From Leisingera thetidis (GTDB lineage: Bacteria; Pseudomonadota; Alphaproteobacteria; Rhodobacterales; Rhodobacteraceae): 64,000 nucleotides of DNA. The notes under the pieces were generated by a model. It saw nothing but the letters and a program-made list of their open reading frames with translations, ran no database searches and had not been told where the DNA came from. The stretch covers positions 4,095,001 through 4,159,000 of the forward strand of contig NZ_CP109787.1 of assembly GCF_025857195.1 (NCBI RefSeq), read 5' to 3'. The stretch's first letter is position 1. Each line of letters opens with the position of its first letter. Shown one piece after another: positions 8,170 through 15,633 of the stretch. A program made the position numbers and the translations under genes.

Positions 8170-9039
8170 CTAGACCCCCGGCGGCTCCGCCGGGGGCACG
8201 AAACTCTCCATATCCTCAGCTTCCAGCACCGCCCGCAGCCCCTCGCGGTAGGTGGGATAGAGCAGCTCCACCCCCAGCTCTTCCTTGATCCGGCGGTTTC
8301 TGACCCGCTTGTTCTCGCCGTAGAAGCTGCGCGCCATGCGCGTCATGCCGGCCTCGTCAAAGGGCACCTCGGCCGGCACTGGCAGACCCAGAAGCTCCGC
8401 CGCATGGCCCAGCACATCCTGCGGCGGCGCCGGGTCGTCGTCACAGACGTTGTAAATGGCCCCGGGGCGGGGGTGCATGATGGAGGCCGCCAGCACCTGA
8501 GCGATGTCCTCCACATGAATGCGCGAGAACACCTGTCCCGGCTTGATGATCCGCCGCGCCTTGCCTGCCATCAGCTTGGCAAAGGGGCCGCGGCCGGGAC
8601 CATAGATGCCGGCCAGCCGGAAAATTTCCAGCGGCAGGCCGGGGAGGGCTTGCCATTGGGCCTCAGCCCTGGCCCGCCAGTCGCCGCGCTGGCTGGAAGG
8701 CGCGACAGGCGTTTCCTCGTCCACCCAGGCGCCATCATGGTGGCCATAAACGGCGGTAGTCGACAGGTATCCAACCCATTCCAGACCTTCTGCCGCGGCA
8801 ATCCGGTCTCCCAGCGCGGCCAGCACCGGGTCTCCCTCCGCATCGGGAGCGATCGAGTTCAGAATATGCGTCACCCCGTCCAGCGGCACCTCCTGCCCCG
8901 GCCAGGTAATCATCTCCACGCCCTCGGCCTCAACCGCTTCGCGCGAAGTGCCGATCACCCGCCATCCTTTCGCCAGCAGGCGTGGCGCAAGCGCCCGGGC
9001 AGTATAGCCAAATCCAAGACAAAGCAGCGTTTTCCTCAT
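8170..9039 (-). CDS. NAD(P)-dependent SDR/epimerase-like protein (YeeZ type)
   Basis: A 289-aa extended short-chain dehydrogenase. It begins MRKTLLCLGFGYTARALA, a Rossmann start with a GxGxxA-like loop. STTAVYGHHDGAWVDEETP follows near residue 93, then FRLAGIYGPGRGP and a YNVCDDDP segment, as in the YeeZ/NAD-epimerase group. Substrate unknown. The last codons form a near-perfect hairpin (8175-8196, 9-bp stem CCCCCGGCG, 4-nt loop) just before the stop, which may terminate or stabilise the transcript. It diverges from the methyltransferase gene with a 73-bp gap. Confidence 0.82.
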   Translation of the reverse strand: MRKTLLCLGFGYTARALAPRLLAKGWRVIGTSREAVEAEGVEMITWPGQEVPLDGVTHILNSIAPDAEGDPVLAALGDRIAAAEGLEWVGYLSTTAVYGHHDGAWVDEETPVAPSSQRGDWRARAEAQWQALPGLPLEIFRLAGIYGPGRGPFAKLMAGKARRIIKPGQVFSRIHVEDIAQVLAASIMHPRPGAIYNVCDDDPAPPQDVLGHAAELLGLPVPAEVPFDEAGMTRMARSFYGENKRVRNRRIKEELGVELLYPTYREGLRAVLEAEDMESFVPPAEPPGV

Positions 9040-9112
9040 GGCTCCTAGATGCGTTGGCCGCGTCCGGGGCGCAAGGGTTGATTCGAATCTCCCCAGCGCC
9101 TTTGATGACCCG

Positions 9113-9748
9113 ATGAAAAAACAAACACCCGGATTGTCTGATGCCTATGCGCTGAGCACGCCCGAGCATTCGCGGCGGCTCTATGCGGATTGGGCCGGCA
9201 CATATGATCAGGATTTCGCCGCCGGGCAGGATTACCTTCTGCCCGGATTGACTGCCAAAGCCTTTGCCGCCGCCGGCGGAACAGGCCCGGTGCTGGACGT
9301 GGGCGCAGGCACCGGCCTCTGCGGGCAGGCCTTGCGGGCGCTTGGGGTTGAGCCCGTCGACGCCACCGACATCAGCGCTGCCATGCTGGCCGAGGCGCTT
9401 CGAAAGGACGTCTACCGCGACGTGATCGAGGCCAACCTGCTGGAAGGCATCCCGGTGCCCCGCGGTTCCTATCGCGGCGTGGTCTCTTCCGGCACCTTCA
9501 CCCACGGTCATCTCGGGCCGGAGGTGCTGCCCGTTCTGCTGCGGGTGGCTGCGCCGGATACCTGGTTTGCGCTGTCGGTGAACACCAGATTTTACGGGAA
9601 AGCCGGTTTTGCCGCCGCCTTTGAAAGGCTGCGGCGCGGGCAATGGATCAAACACCTGACCTTGCCCGAGACGCGGATCTACGGCCCGCGGGCAACCGGC
9701 ACGCACAAGGACGACACTGCGCTGATTGCCGTGTTCCAGAAGGTTTGA
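9113..9748 (+). CDS. Class I SAM-dependent methyltransferase
   Basis: A 211-aa Rossmann-fold methyltransferase. Motif I is VLDVGAGTGLCGQAL (near residues 60-74), followed by an acidic strand end in VDATDISAAMLAEA and the motif FTHGHLGPE. The N-terminal YADWAGTYDQDF is common in small-molecule methyltransferases. The start is set at ATG 9113 (MKKQTPG); the frame extends upstream to 9038 but overlaps the divergent SDR start and looks non-coding. Acceptor substrate unknown. Confidence 0.85.
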   Translation: MKKQTPGLSDAYALSTPEHSRRLYADWAGTYDQDFAAGQDYLLPGLTAKAFAAAGGTGPVLDVGAGTGLCGQALRALGVEPVDATDISAAMLAEALRKDVYRDVIEANLLEGIPVPRGSYRGVVSSGTFTHGHLGPEVLPVLLRVAAPDTWFALSVNTRFYGKAGFAAAFERLRRGQWIKHLTLPETRIYGPRATGTHKDDTALIAVFQKV

Positions 9749-9751
9749 CAT

Positions 9752-10040
9752 CTTCCGCCAGCAGCAGGTCAAGGGAGGCGGAGCCTCCACGCGGCGCGCG
9801 CGGCTTGCCCATGCGGCGCGGTTGGCGGAAGCCGCAATGGAGCTGGCTGCCTGAAGAGCGGACCTGCTCCGCAAGAGCTTCTTGGCGGGACAGACGCCGC
9901 GCGGAGCGCGGCGCCCGGCCCAACTGAGCACGGACATCTTCAGATGTTTCGGGGCAGGCGGGAGCTCCCGCGCCTTTGGGCGGCATCTTTGATGCCACCC
10001 GCAGCCTTGGGCCCGGCAGCGCGCCTTTGGGCGCGCCGCG
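9752..10040. repeat. Cluster of short palindromes/hairpins, no gene
   Basis: The 290-bp gap between the methyltransferase and caiD-like genes is almost filled with inverted repeats. A 9-bp pair CTTCCGCCA (9752-9760) / TGGCGGAAG (9823-9831) encloses a hairpin GGAGGC-GGA-GCCTCC (9774-9788). Then follow GCGGA/TCCGC (9858-9872), CGCCGCGC-GGA-GCGCGGCG (9895-9913), ACATCT-TC-AGATGT (9934-9947), the 14-bp palindrome GCGGGAGCTCCCGC (9958-9971), GGCATC-TTT-GATGCC (9982-9996) and GCGCGCC-N4-GGCGCGC (10019-10036). Two stems share the loop GGA. The last hairpins could end transcripts of the convergent genes, but eight in a row is more than termination needs. Confidence 0.7.
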
Positions 10041-10826
10041 TCAGCGCCCTTTCCAGACCGGGTCGCGCTTTTCGGCAAAGGCGCGGGCACCTTCCAGATT
10101 GTCCTTGGAGCCGTAGAGCACATCCACAGTCTTGAGCTGACGGCGGGTGATCCGGTTCATCGCATCCTGGAACTTTGAGTCTTCCGCATCGCGCACGATC
10201 TCCTTGATCGCCGCATAGACAAGCGGCGGACCGGAGGCGAGCAGACGTGCCAGCTCCCAGGCCCGGTCCATCAGCTGGTCCGCCGCGACAATCTCATTCA
10301 CCAGACCCCAGCGGTTGGCTTCTTCGGCATCAAACCAGCGCCCGGTGAGCAAGAGCTCCATGGCGATGTGATAGGGGATGCGCTTAGGCAATTTGACGCT
10401 GGCGGCATCCGCAACGGTGCCGGAGCGGATTTCCGGCAGCGCAAAGGTGGCATGATTGGCGGCGATGATCATATCTGCCGACAGCGCCAGCTCCAGACCG
10501 CCGCCGCAGGCGATGCCGTTCACTGCCGCAATCACCGGCTTGTGCATGTCGCGCAGCTCCTGCAGCCCGCCAAAGCCGCCGACACCGTAGTCGCCATCCA
10601 CAGCATCACCATCGGCGGCTGCCTTCAAGTCCCAGCCCGGGCAAAAGAACTTTTCGCCGCCGCCGGTCAGAATGGCCACCCGCAATTCCGGATCATCGCG
10701 GAATTCGCGGAAAACTTCGCCCATCACCCGGCTGGTCTTGAGGTCGATGGCATTGGCCTTGGGCCGGTCCAGCTTCACTTCCAGAATGGCGCCGTCACGG
10801 CGGGTTTTCACAGGGTTGTCGCTCAT
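10041..10826 (-). CDS. caiD: Enoyl-CoA hydratase/isomerase, CaiD-like (crotonobetainyl-CoA hydratase)
   Basis: A 261-aa crotonase-fold enzyme, the same length as E. coli CaiD. The oxyanion-hole segments are visible: FFCPGWDLKAA near residue 60 and NGIACGGGLELALSADM near 105. ALPEIRSGTV and GRWFDAEEANRWGLVNE follow in the usual places. The family hydrates or isomerises 2-enoyl-CoA esters. Its position beside a CoA ligase, an acyl-CoA dehydrogenase and a GlxA-type regulator suits a carnitine/crotonobetaine-like substrate, but the exact substrate is inference. Start at ATG 10826 behind GAGGAATT. Confidence 0.8.
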   Translation of the reverse strand: MSDNPVKTRRDGAILEVKLDRPKANAIDLKTSRVMGEVFREFRDDPELRVAILTGGGEKFFCPGWDLKAAADGDAVDGDYGVGGFGGLQELRDMHKPVIAAVNGIACGGGLELALSADMIIAANHATFALPEIRSGTVADAASVKLPKRIPYHIAMELLLTGRWFDAEEANRWGLVNEIVAADQLMDRAWELARLLASGPPLVYAAIKEIVRDAEDSKFQDAMNRITRRQLKTVDVLYGSKDNLEGARAFAEKRDPVWKGR

Positions 10827-10876
10827 CTCAATTCCTCCTGGCATGGTTCATGCCTTTCCTGTTTCAGGCCAAAGCC

Positions 10877-12907
10877 TCAATATTTCCGGCGCATCAGCGC
10901 ATCCGCTGCCACCGCATCGGTGGGGGTGCACAAGAGCGGATTGATCTCAATTTCCTCCAGCCCAAGGGCGTTTTCCATCACATAGGCTTCCACCGCCCTG
11001 ATGGCCCGCAGAATCGCGTCCCGGTCCGCCGCTGGGGCGCCGCGGTAGCCGTCCAGCAGCTTCGATATCCGCAGCGACTTGAGTGCGGCATCGATCTCCG
11101 CATCCGAGGCGGGCAGCAGGAAGGAAGCGCTGTCTTCCATCAGTTCAGTCAGGGTACCGCCCGCGGCCAAAGTCATGACAAACCCATGCGCCGGATCTTT
11201 GACCACGCCGATCAGCAGTTCCGCCACCGCTCCGGTGACCATTTCCTCAACCAGAAAGCGTGTAGAAGGCATGCTGAAGGCGGCATCGCTCACCTCCTGG
11301 CCTGAATTCAGGTCCAGCGCCACTGCGCCTGCTTCTGTTTTATGCGCGACGCCTTCGCCCTTCAATACAACGGGGAAGCCGACATCTACGGCCACAGCAC
11401 GGGCATTGGTGGCGGAGGCCGCACGCTTGGAGCGCGGAATGCGCAGGCCATATCCGGCCAGCTGCCACTTGGCCTCGGCTTCGGGCACCAGATCGGGCTC
11501 GACAACCGGTGTTGGCAGCAAGAGCGGTGCAGCGGGTTCAGGCAGCGGAGTGCTGGCCGCTTCACAAGCTGCAATTGCCTCGCTCAATCCACAGAACGGC
11601 ACGACTCCGGCCGCCATCAGTCGTGCTGCCACGTCTTCCGGCAGCAGCTCCGGCAAGGTGGCAACCAGGCCGACACTTGCACCGGTATTCTGATGCGATC
11701 CAATGGCCGCCAGAATGGCGCATTCCCAGTCCGCTGCATCGCAGCGGTCGTCACGGGGGAAATCCACGATCAGCATGGTCATTGCCAGCTGCGGATCCAT
11801 CATCGCCGAAAAAGCCCGGGTCATCGCCTCGGCATCACGCCAGATGTAGGTGTGGTAGTCGAGCGGGTTTGCAAGTGCCACCATCGGCCCCAGCGCCTCC
11901 CGCAGGTCTTCCTTCTGGCGTTCATTCAGGGGCGGGAACTCGACGTTGCGCGCATGGCCGGTATCCGCGGCCAGGCTTGCCTCCCCGCCGGAGCAGCTGA
12001 TGGTTGCGATGCGGTTCGAGGCCAGGCGCCCCGTCACGTGCAGGAGCTTCAGCGTCTCCAGGAAGGATGGCAGATCATCCAGACGCGGAATGCCAAGGCG
12101 TGAGAGCAAAGCCTCTGCACCCGCGTCACCGCCCGCGAGCGAGGCGGTATGAGAAACAGTTGCGGCCTGGGCCTCGGCGGATCTGCCCACCTTCAGCGCC
12201 ACGATCGGCTTGCCCAGATCCCGCGCGCGCGCAGCCAAAGCCTCAAACGCGCGCAAGTCGCCAAAACCTTCAATATGCAGGCCCAACGCGGTGACACGCT
12301 CGTCTTCCAGAAGCGCCTCGCCAATCGCGGCAATCCCCGACTGCGCCTGATTGCCGGCTGTCACCACATAAGCCACCGGCAGCCCGCGCTTCTGCATGGT
12401 CAGGTTGATGGCGATGTTGGAGCTTTGGGTGACCAGCGCCACGCCCTTTCCCGCCCGCGTACCGCCATGCTGATCCGGCCACAGCAGCGCCCCATCCAGA
12501 TAGTTGATGAAGCCATAGCAATTGGGGCCGAGGAAGGGCATATCACCCGCCGCTTCCAAGAGCTGTTCCTGCAAGCCCGCGCCTTCGGCGTCCTCGGCAG
12601 CAGCCTCCAGAAAACCGGAGGCAAAGCACACCGCCCCGCCGGCACCACGTGCCGACAGCGCCCGCACTGCCTCGATGGTGGCAAAGCGGTTCACCCCGAC
12701 AAAGACCGCGTCGGGCGCTTCCGGCAGGCTGCCCACTTCCTTGAAGGCAGGCAGACCCGCGACCTCTTCGGCCTTGGGATGGACGGGCCAGATGGTGCCC
12801 TCAAAACCCATCTTCCGGCATTGCTCGATCACCAGGCGGCACCAGGCGCCGCCGCCGATCACGGCAATGGTTTTGGGGCGGAATAGGCGGGAAAGGTCAC
12901 GTGTCAT
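10877..12907 (-). CDS. Acyl-CoA synthetase, NDP-forming (acetate-CoA ligase/ADP-forming type)
   Basis: A 676-aa single-chain ligase. Domain order is CoA-binding Rossmann (about 8-130), succinyl-CoA-ligase-like domains (about 150-440) with the phosphohistidine candidate His253 in VSHTASLAGGDAG, and a C-terminal ATP-grasp domain (about 460-676; FPVVLKGEGVAHKTEAGAV, IGVVKDPAHGFVMTLAAGG, EINPL). It activates a carboxylic acid to its CoA ester with ATP going to ADP plus phosphate. It is 50 bp upstream of the caiD-like gene on the same strand and probably supplies its substrate. Confidence 0.88.
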   Translation of the reverse strand: MTRDLSRLFRPKTIAVIGGGAWCRLVIEQCRKMGFEGTIWPVHPKAEEVAGLPAFKEVGSLPEAPDAVFVGVNRFATIEAVRALSARGAGGAVCFASGFLEAAAEDAEGAGLQEQLLEAAGDMPFLGPNCYGFINYLDGALLWPDQHGGTRAGKGVALVTQSSNIAINLTMQKRGLPVAYVVTAGNQAQSGIAAIGEALLEDERVTALGLHIEGFGDLRAFEALAARARDLGKPIVALKVGRSAEAQAATVSHTASLAGGDAGAEALLSRLGIPRLDDLPSFLETLKLLHVTGRLASNRIATISCSGGEASLAADTGHARNVEFPPLNERQKEDLREALGPMVALANPLDYHTYIWRDAEAMTRAFSAMMDPQLAMTMLIVDFPRDDRCDAADWECAILAAIGSHQNTGASVGLVATLPELLPEDVAARLMAAGVVPFCGLSEAIAACEAASTPLPEPAAPLLLPTPVVEPDLVPEAEAKWQLAGYGLRIPRSKRAASATNARAVAVDVGFPVVLKGEGVAHKTEAGAVALDLNSGQEVSDAAFSMPSTRFLVEEMVTGAVAELLIGVVKDPAHGFVMTLAAGGTLTELMEDSASFLLPASDAEIDAALKSLRISKLLDGYRGAPAADRDAILRAIRAVEAYVMENALGLEEIEINPLLCTPTDAVAADALMRRKY

Positions 12908-12940
12908 TCTAAGCGGTTCCGCTGGTTGAGAGTTCAGGAG

Positions 12941-12974
12941 CCTCCGGCGGGGATATTTTCAGCCAGAAGAAGGA
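12941..12974 (+). repeat. Dispersed intergenic repeat, copy B
   Basis: GCCTCCGGCGGGGATATTTT then CAGCCAGAAGAAGG, the same element as copy A with one change in the ATG (AAG). It faces copy C at 13096-13131 across about 120 bp. That gap also contains an 8-bp hairpin GCCCCCGG (13051-13058) / CCGGGGGC (13074-13081). Confidence 0.7.
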
Positions 12975-13095
12975 TAAGTTTTCATTAACCAGAATCGGCA
13001 AGCTAGCCGAGCGGTACAGGCGGGGACGCCGATGACCGCGCCAGGAGTAGGCCCCCGGTTGCGGCACTGCCCTCCGGGGGCTGGATCTGATGACA

Positions 13096-13131
13096 TTCTT
13101 CTTCTGGCCTTAAAGTATCCTCGCCGAAGGC
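13096..13131 (-). repeat. Dispersed intergenic repeat, copy C (inverted to copy B)
   Basis: On the minus strand: GCCTTCGGCGAGGATACTTT then AAGGCCAGAAGAAGAA. It is more diverged than the other copies and shares the GAAGAAG end with copy B, suggesting B and C belong together as an inverted pair. Confidence 0.6.
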
Positions 13132-13148
13132 GAAATAACTGCAGGGTT

Positions 13149-13445
13149 TCAAGTTTCCGGCCGGTCGAGATGACCCAGATCCCGCTCAGGGTCAATCCGG
13201 TCGCGCACGCGGGTCTTCAGCTCTTTCACATCAGGAAAGCCACCGTCCCGTTTGCGTTCCCAGACCAGTTCCTGATCAACATGGATCTCAAAAATCCCGC
13301 CCGAATCCCCGGGAACCAGTGTCACTCCGCCCAAGCTGCCTTGGAAGGTCTGCAGCAGCTCCTGCGCCATCCAGCCCGCCCGCAGCAGCCAGTTGCAGCC
13401 GGTGCAGTAGGTAATGGTAACAACCGGTTTCCCGGATCGGGTCAT
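13149..13445 (-). CDS. Rdx/SelT-SelW-SelH family protein
   Basis: A 98-aa thioredoxin-like protein of the SelW family. The redox motif CxxC is ITYCTGCNW (Cys14 and Cys17), with cysteine rather than selenocysteine at both positions. GDSGGIFEIHVD and the FPDVKELK segment match the family fold. Cellular role in bacteria is not settled; thiol redox chemistry is likely. It ends the transcript that starts with the acyl-CoA dehydrogenase gene, 3 bp away. Confidence 0.85.
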   Translation of the reverse strand: MTRSGKPVVTITYCTGCNWLLRAGWMAQELLQTFQGSLGGVTLVPGDSGGIFEIHVDQELVWERKRDGGFPDVKELKTRVRDRIDPERDLGHLDRPET

Positions 13446-13448
13446 GGA

Positions 13449-14612
13449 TCAGCCTCCGACGGCGCGCAGCATCTCGCGGCTGATGATGTGCCGCTGGATT
13501 TCACTGGTGCCCTCCCAGATACGCTCGACCCGCGCGTCGCGCCAGATGCGTTCCAGAGGCAGCTCGTCCATCAGCCCCATGCCGCCGTGGATCTGGATCG
13601 CCTCGTCGGCGACAAAGGCCAGCATCTCGGTGGCCTTCAGCTTGGCCATTGACATGTCGCTTTCGGTGACGGTGCCCTGATCGAACTTCCAGCCGGCTTC
13701 CCAGGTCAGTAGGTTCGCCGCCTTCAGCTCCAGCGCCATATCCGCCAGTTTGAACGAGATGCCCTGGAACTTACCGATCTGCTGGCCGAACTGCTTGCGC
13801 TCGGCGGCGTATTCCACCGAATGCTGCAGCGCGCGCTCGGCCCGGCCCAGGCAAGTGGCCGCCACCTGCAGGCGGGTGGCCCCCAGCCAAGTATTGGCAA
13901 CCTCGAAGCCCTTGTCGGCCTCACCCAGGATCGCCGACGACGGCAGGCGGCAGTCATCGAACTCCAGCACCGCATTGGTATAGCCGCGGTGGCTGACGTT
14001 GCCGTAGCCGTCGCGCACTTCGAAACCCGGGGTGCCCTTGTCGACAAAGAAGGCAGTGATCTTCTTCTTCGGCCCGCGCGGCGTGTCCTCGACCCCGGTG
14101 GCCATGAAGCAGATGGCGAAATCAGCAATGTCTGCATGGCTGATGAAATGCTTGGTGCCGTTCAGGATCCAGTCATCGCCGTCCTGGCGCGCGGTTGCCT
14201 TCATGCCACGCAGGTCCGATCCTGCATCCGGCTCAGTCATCGCCAGGCAGTCCCATTTCTCGCCCTTCATGCAGGGGAACAGATACTTTTCTTTCTGTTC
14301 TTCGGTGCCCGCCAGAAGGATGTTCGACGGGCGCGCAACACCGGTCCAGTGCAGCGCATAATTGGCGCGGCCCAGCTCCTTTTCATACATCAGCCAGGTG
14401 AGGGTATCGAGACCGGCTCCGCCGACGTCCTCGGGCATGTTGGCCGCATAAAGCCCCGCCTCCATCGCCTTCTTCTGCACATCGCGGATCACATCCATGT
14501 CCAAATGGCCGGTGCGTTCGATCTCCGCCTCATGCGGGTACAGCTCCTTTTCCACAAAGGCGCGGGTGGTTTCGACAATCATCGACTGTTCTTCGGTCAT
14601 CCCGAACTGCAT
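13449..14612 (-). CDS. Acyl-CoA dehydrogenase
   Basis: A 387-aa FAD-dependent acyl-CoA dehydrogenase of normal length. It introduces an alpha-beta double bond into an acyl-CoA and passes electrons to ETF. Family signatures are AMTEPDAGSDLRGM near residue 130, YAAERKQFGQQIGKFQG near 270, and the C-terminal GGMGLMDELPLERIWRDARV with IWEGTSEIQ. The start at ATG 14612 is preceded by AGGAAGACC. With the CoA ligase and CaiD-like hydratase it gives three successive steps (activate, oxidise, hydrate). Substrate not determinable from sequence. Confidence 0.9.
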   Translation of the reverse strand: MQFGMTEEQSMIVETTRAFVEKELYPHEAEIERTGHLDMDVIRDVQKKAMEAGLYAANMPEDVGGAGLDTLTWLMYEKELGRANYALHWTGVARPSNILLAGTEEQKEKYLFPCMKGEKWDCLAMTEPDAGSDLRGMKATARQDGDDWILNGTKHFISHADIADFAICFMATGVEDTPRGPKKKITAFFVDKGTPGFEVRDGYGNVSHRGYTNAVLEFDDCRLPSSAILGEADKGFEVANTWLGATRLQVAATCLGRAERALQHSVEYAAERKQFGQQIGKFQGISFKLADMALELKAANLLTWEAGWKFDQGTVTESDMSMAKLKATEMLAFVADEAIQIHGGMGLMDELPLERIWRDARVERIWEGTSEIQRHIISREMLRAVGG

Positions 14613-14670
14613 GGCGGTCTTCCTTTGCAAATCTGTTACCAGTCAGATTAGACCGCTTGCGGACCCCCAC

Positions 14671-14701
14671 CATGCGAAGTTAGAAGAAATCATGCGAAGT
14701 T
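14671..14701. promoter_or_regulatory. Direct repeat in the divergent acyl-CoA dehydrogenase/GlxA promoter
   Basis: CATGCGAAGTT occurs at 14671-14681 and again at 14691-14701, exactly 20 bp apart (two helical turns). The second copy contains the ATG of the regulator gene. AraC-type regulators bind direct repeats with such spacing, so this may be an autoregulatory operator; it could also be a small tandem duplication that created the start codon. Confidence 0.4.
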
Positions 14702-15633
14702 GGGTGAAAGATAATGCTGCAGCGCAGCAAGCGGATGTGCTGCTGTTCGACGCTTTCTCGGCTCATTGCCTGGCCAATACGGTAGAGCCGCTGCGCGCCG
14801 CCAATACCTTTGCCGGGCGGCAGGTCTATGCCTGGCGGTTCCTGACACTGGACGGCAGGCCTGCCGTGTCCTCTTCCGGAATGGAGGTGCGGGCGCATGG
14901 GCGGCTGGGGGATTGCTCCGGTGACCTGCTGGTTGCGATGCCCTCCTACGATTTCCTGCGGCATGCTACGGTGGCCACCGCCCGCGCGCTGAAGTCCGCA
15001 GCACGCCGCTACAAGGTGCTGGCAGGCTTTGACACCGGTGCCTGGCTGCTGGCGCAGGCGGGACTGCTGGACGGGCAGCGCGCCACCATTCACTGGGAAG
15101 AACTCAGCCGCTTTACCGAAGCCTTCCCCGAGGTGCAGACCGAACGCGCCCGGCAGGTCTGGGACAGCAACCGTATCACCTGCACCGGCGCGCTGGCCGC
15201 CTTTGACACCATGATGGAGCTGATCGGCCAGCAGCACGGAGCCGCGCTGCGGCTGGAAGTGGCCGCGCTGTTCATGGCGCCTGAGGCCACCGAAACGCAA
15301 GACCCGCTACTGGTGCGCGGCAAATCCGTTGCCCGGGCCGTGGCGGTGATGCAGGCCAATCTCGAAGCCCCATTGCCGATCGCCGCAGTCGCCCGCAAGG
15401 CCGGGCGCAGCCAGAAAGATCTGGAGATGCGGATGAAAGCCGAACTCGGCGCAACCCCGCAAGCGGTCTACCGGCGGCTGCGGCTAATCCAGGCCAGAAA
15501 GCTCGTGTTAGAGACTGTTCTGAGCATCTCCGAAATTGCCTTGCGCTGCGGCTATGACGACCCCAGCGCCTTGACCCGGGCCTTCAAGACAGAATTCGGA
15601 ACAACCCCGCGAACCCTGCGCAGCAGCGGCTAG
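14692..15633 (+). CDS. GlxA family transcriptional regulator (DJ-1/PfpI + AraC domains)
   Basis: A 313-aa regulator with an N-terminal class I glutamine-amidotransferase-like domain (about 15-185) and a C-terminal AraC DNA-binding domain (about 215-313; IAAVARKAGRSQKDLEMRMK and LSISEIALRCGYDDPSALTR). The usual nucleophile position reads GFDTGAWLLA, with no cysteine, so the domain is a sensor, not an enzyme. Relatives such as CdhR and GbdR control carnitine and betaine breakdown in Pseudomonas. It diverges from the acyl-CoA dehydrogenase and probably regulates it. Its stop shares a CTAG with the convergent gene. Confidence 0.85.
   Translation: MRSWVKDNAAAQQADVLLFDAFSAHCLANTVEPLRAANTFAGRQVYAWRFLTLDGRPAVSSSGMEVRAHGRLGDCSGDLLVAMPSYDFLRHATVATARALKSAARRYKVLAGFDTGAWLLAQAGLLDGQRATIHWEELSRFTEAFPEVQTERARQVWDSNRITCTGALAAFDTMMELIGQQHGAALRLEVAALFMAPEATETQDPLLVRGKSVARAVAVMQANLEAPLPIAAVARKAGRSQKDLEMRMKAELGATPQAVYRRLRLIQARKLVLETVLSISEIALRCGYDDPSALTRAFKTEFGTTPRTLRSSG

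Noticed and set aside
12975..12991. Near CtrA box ATAA-N7-TTAACC
   Set aside because: One mismatch in the first half-site, inside a repeat-rich gap and far from a suitable start; chance is likelier than for the perfect box at 52611.
12978..13090. tRNA-like or structured RNA in the gap between repeat copies B and C
   Set aside because: I could not fit an acceptor stem, T-loop or CCA. Only one 8-bp hairpin is present, so it stays unassigned within the repeat entry.
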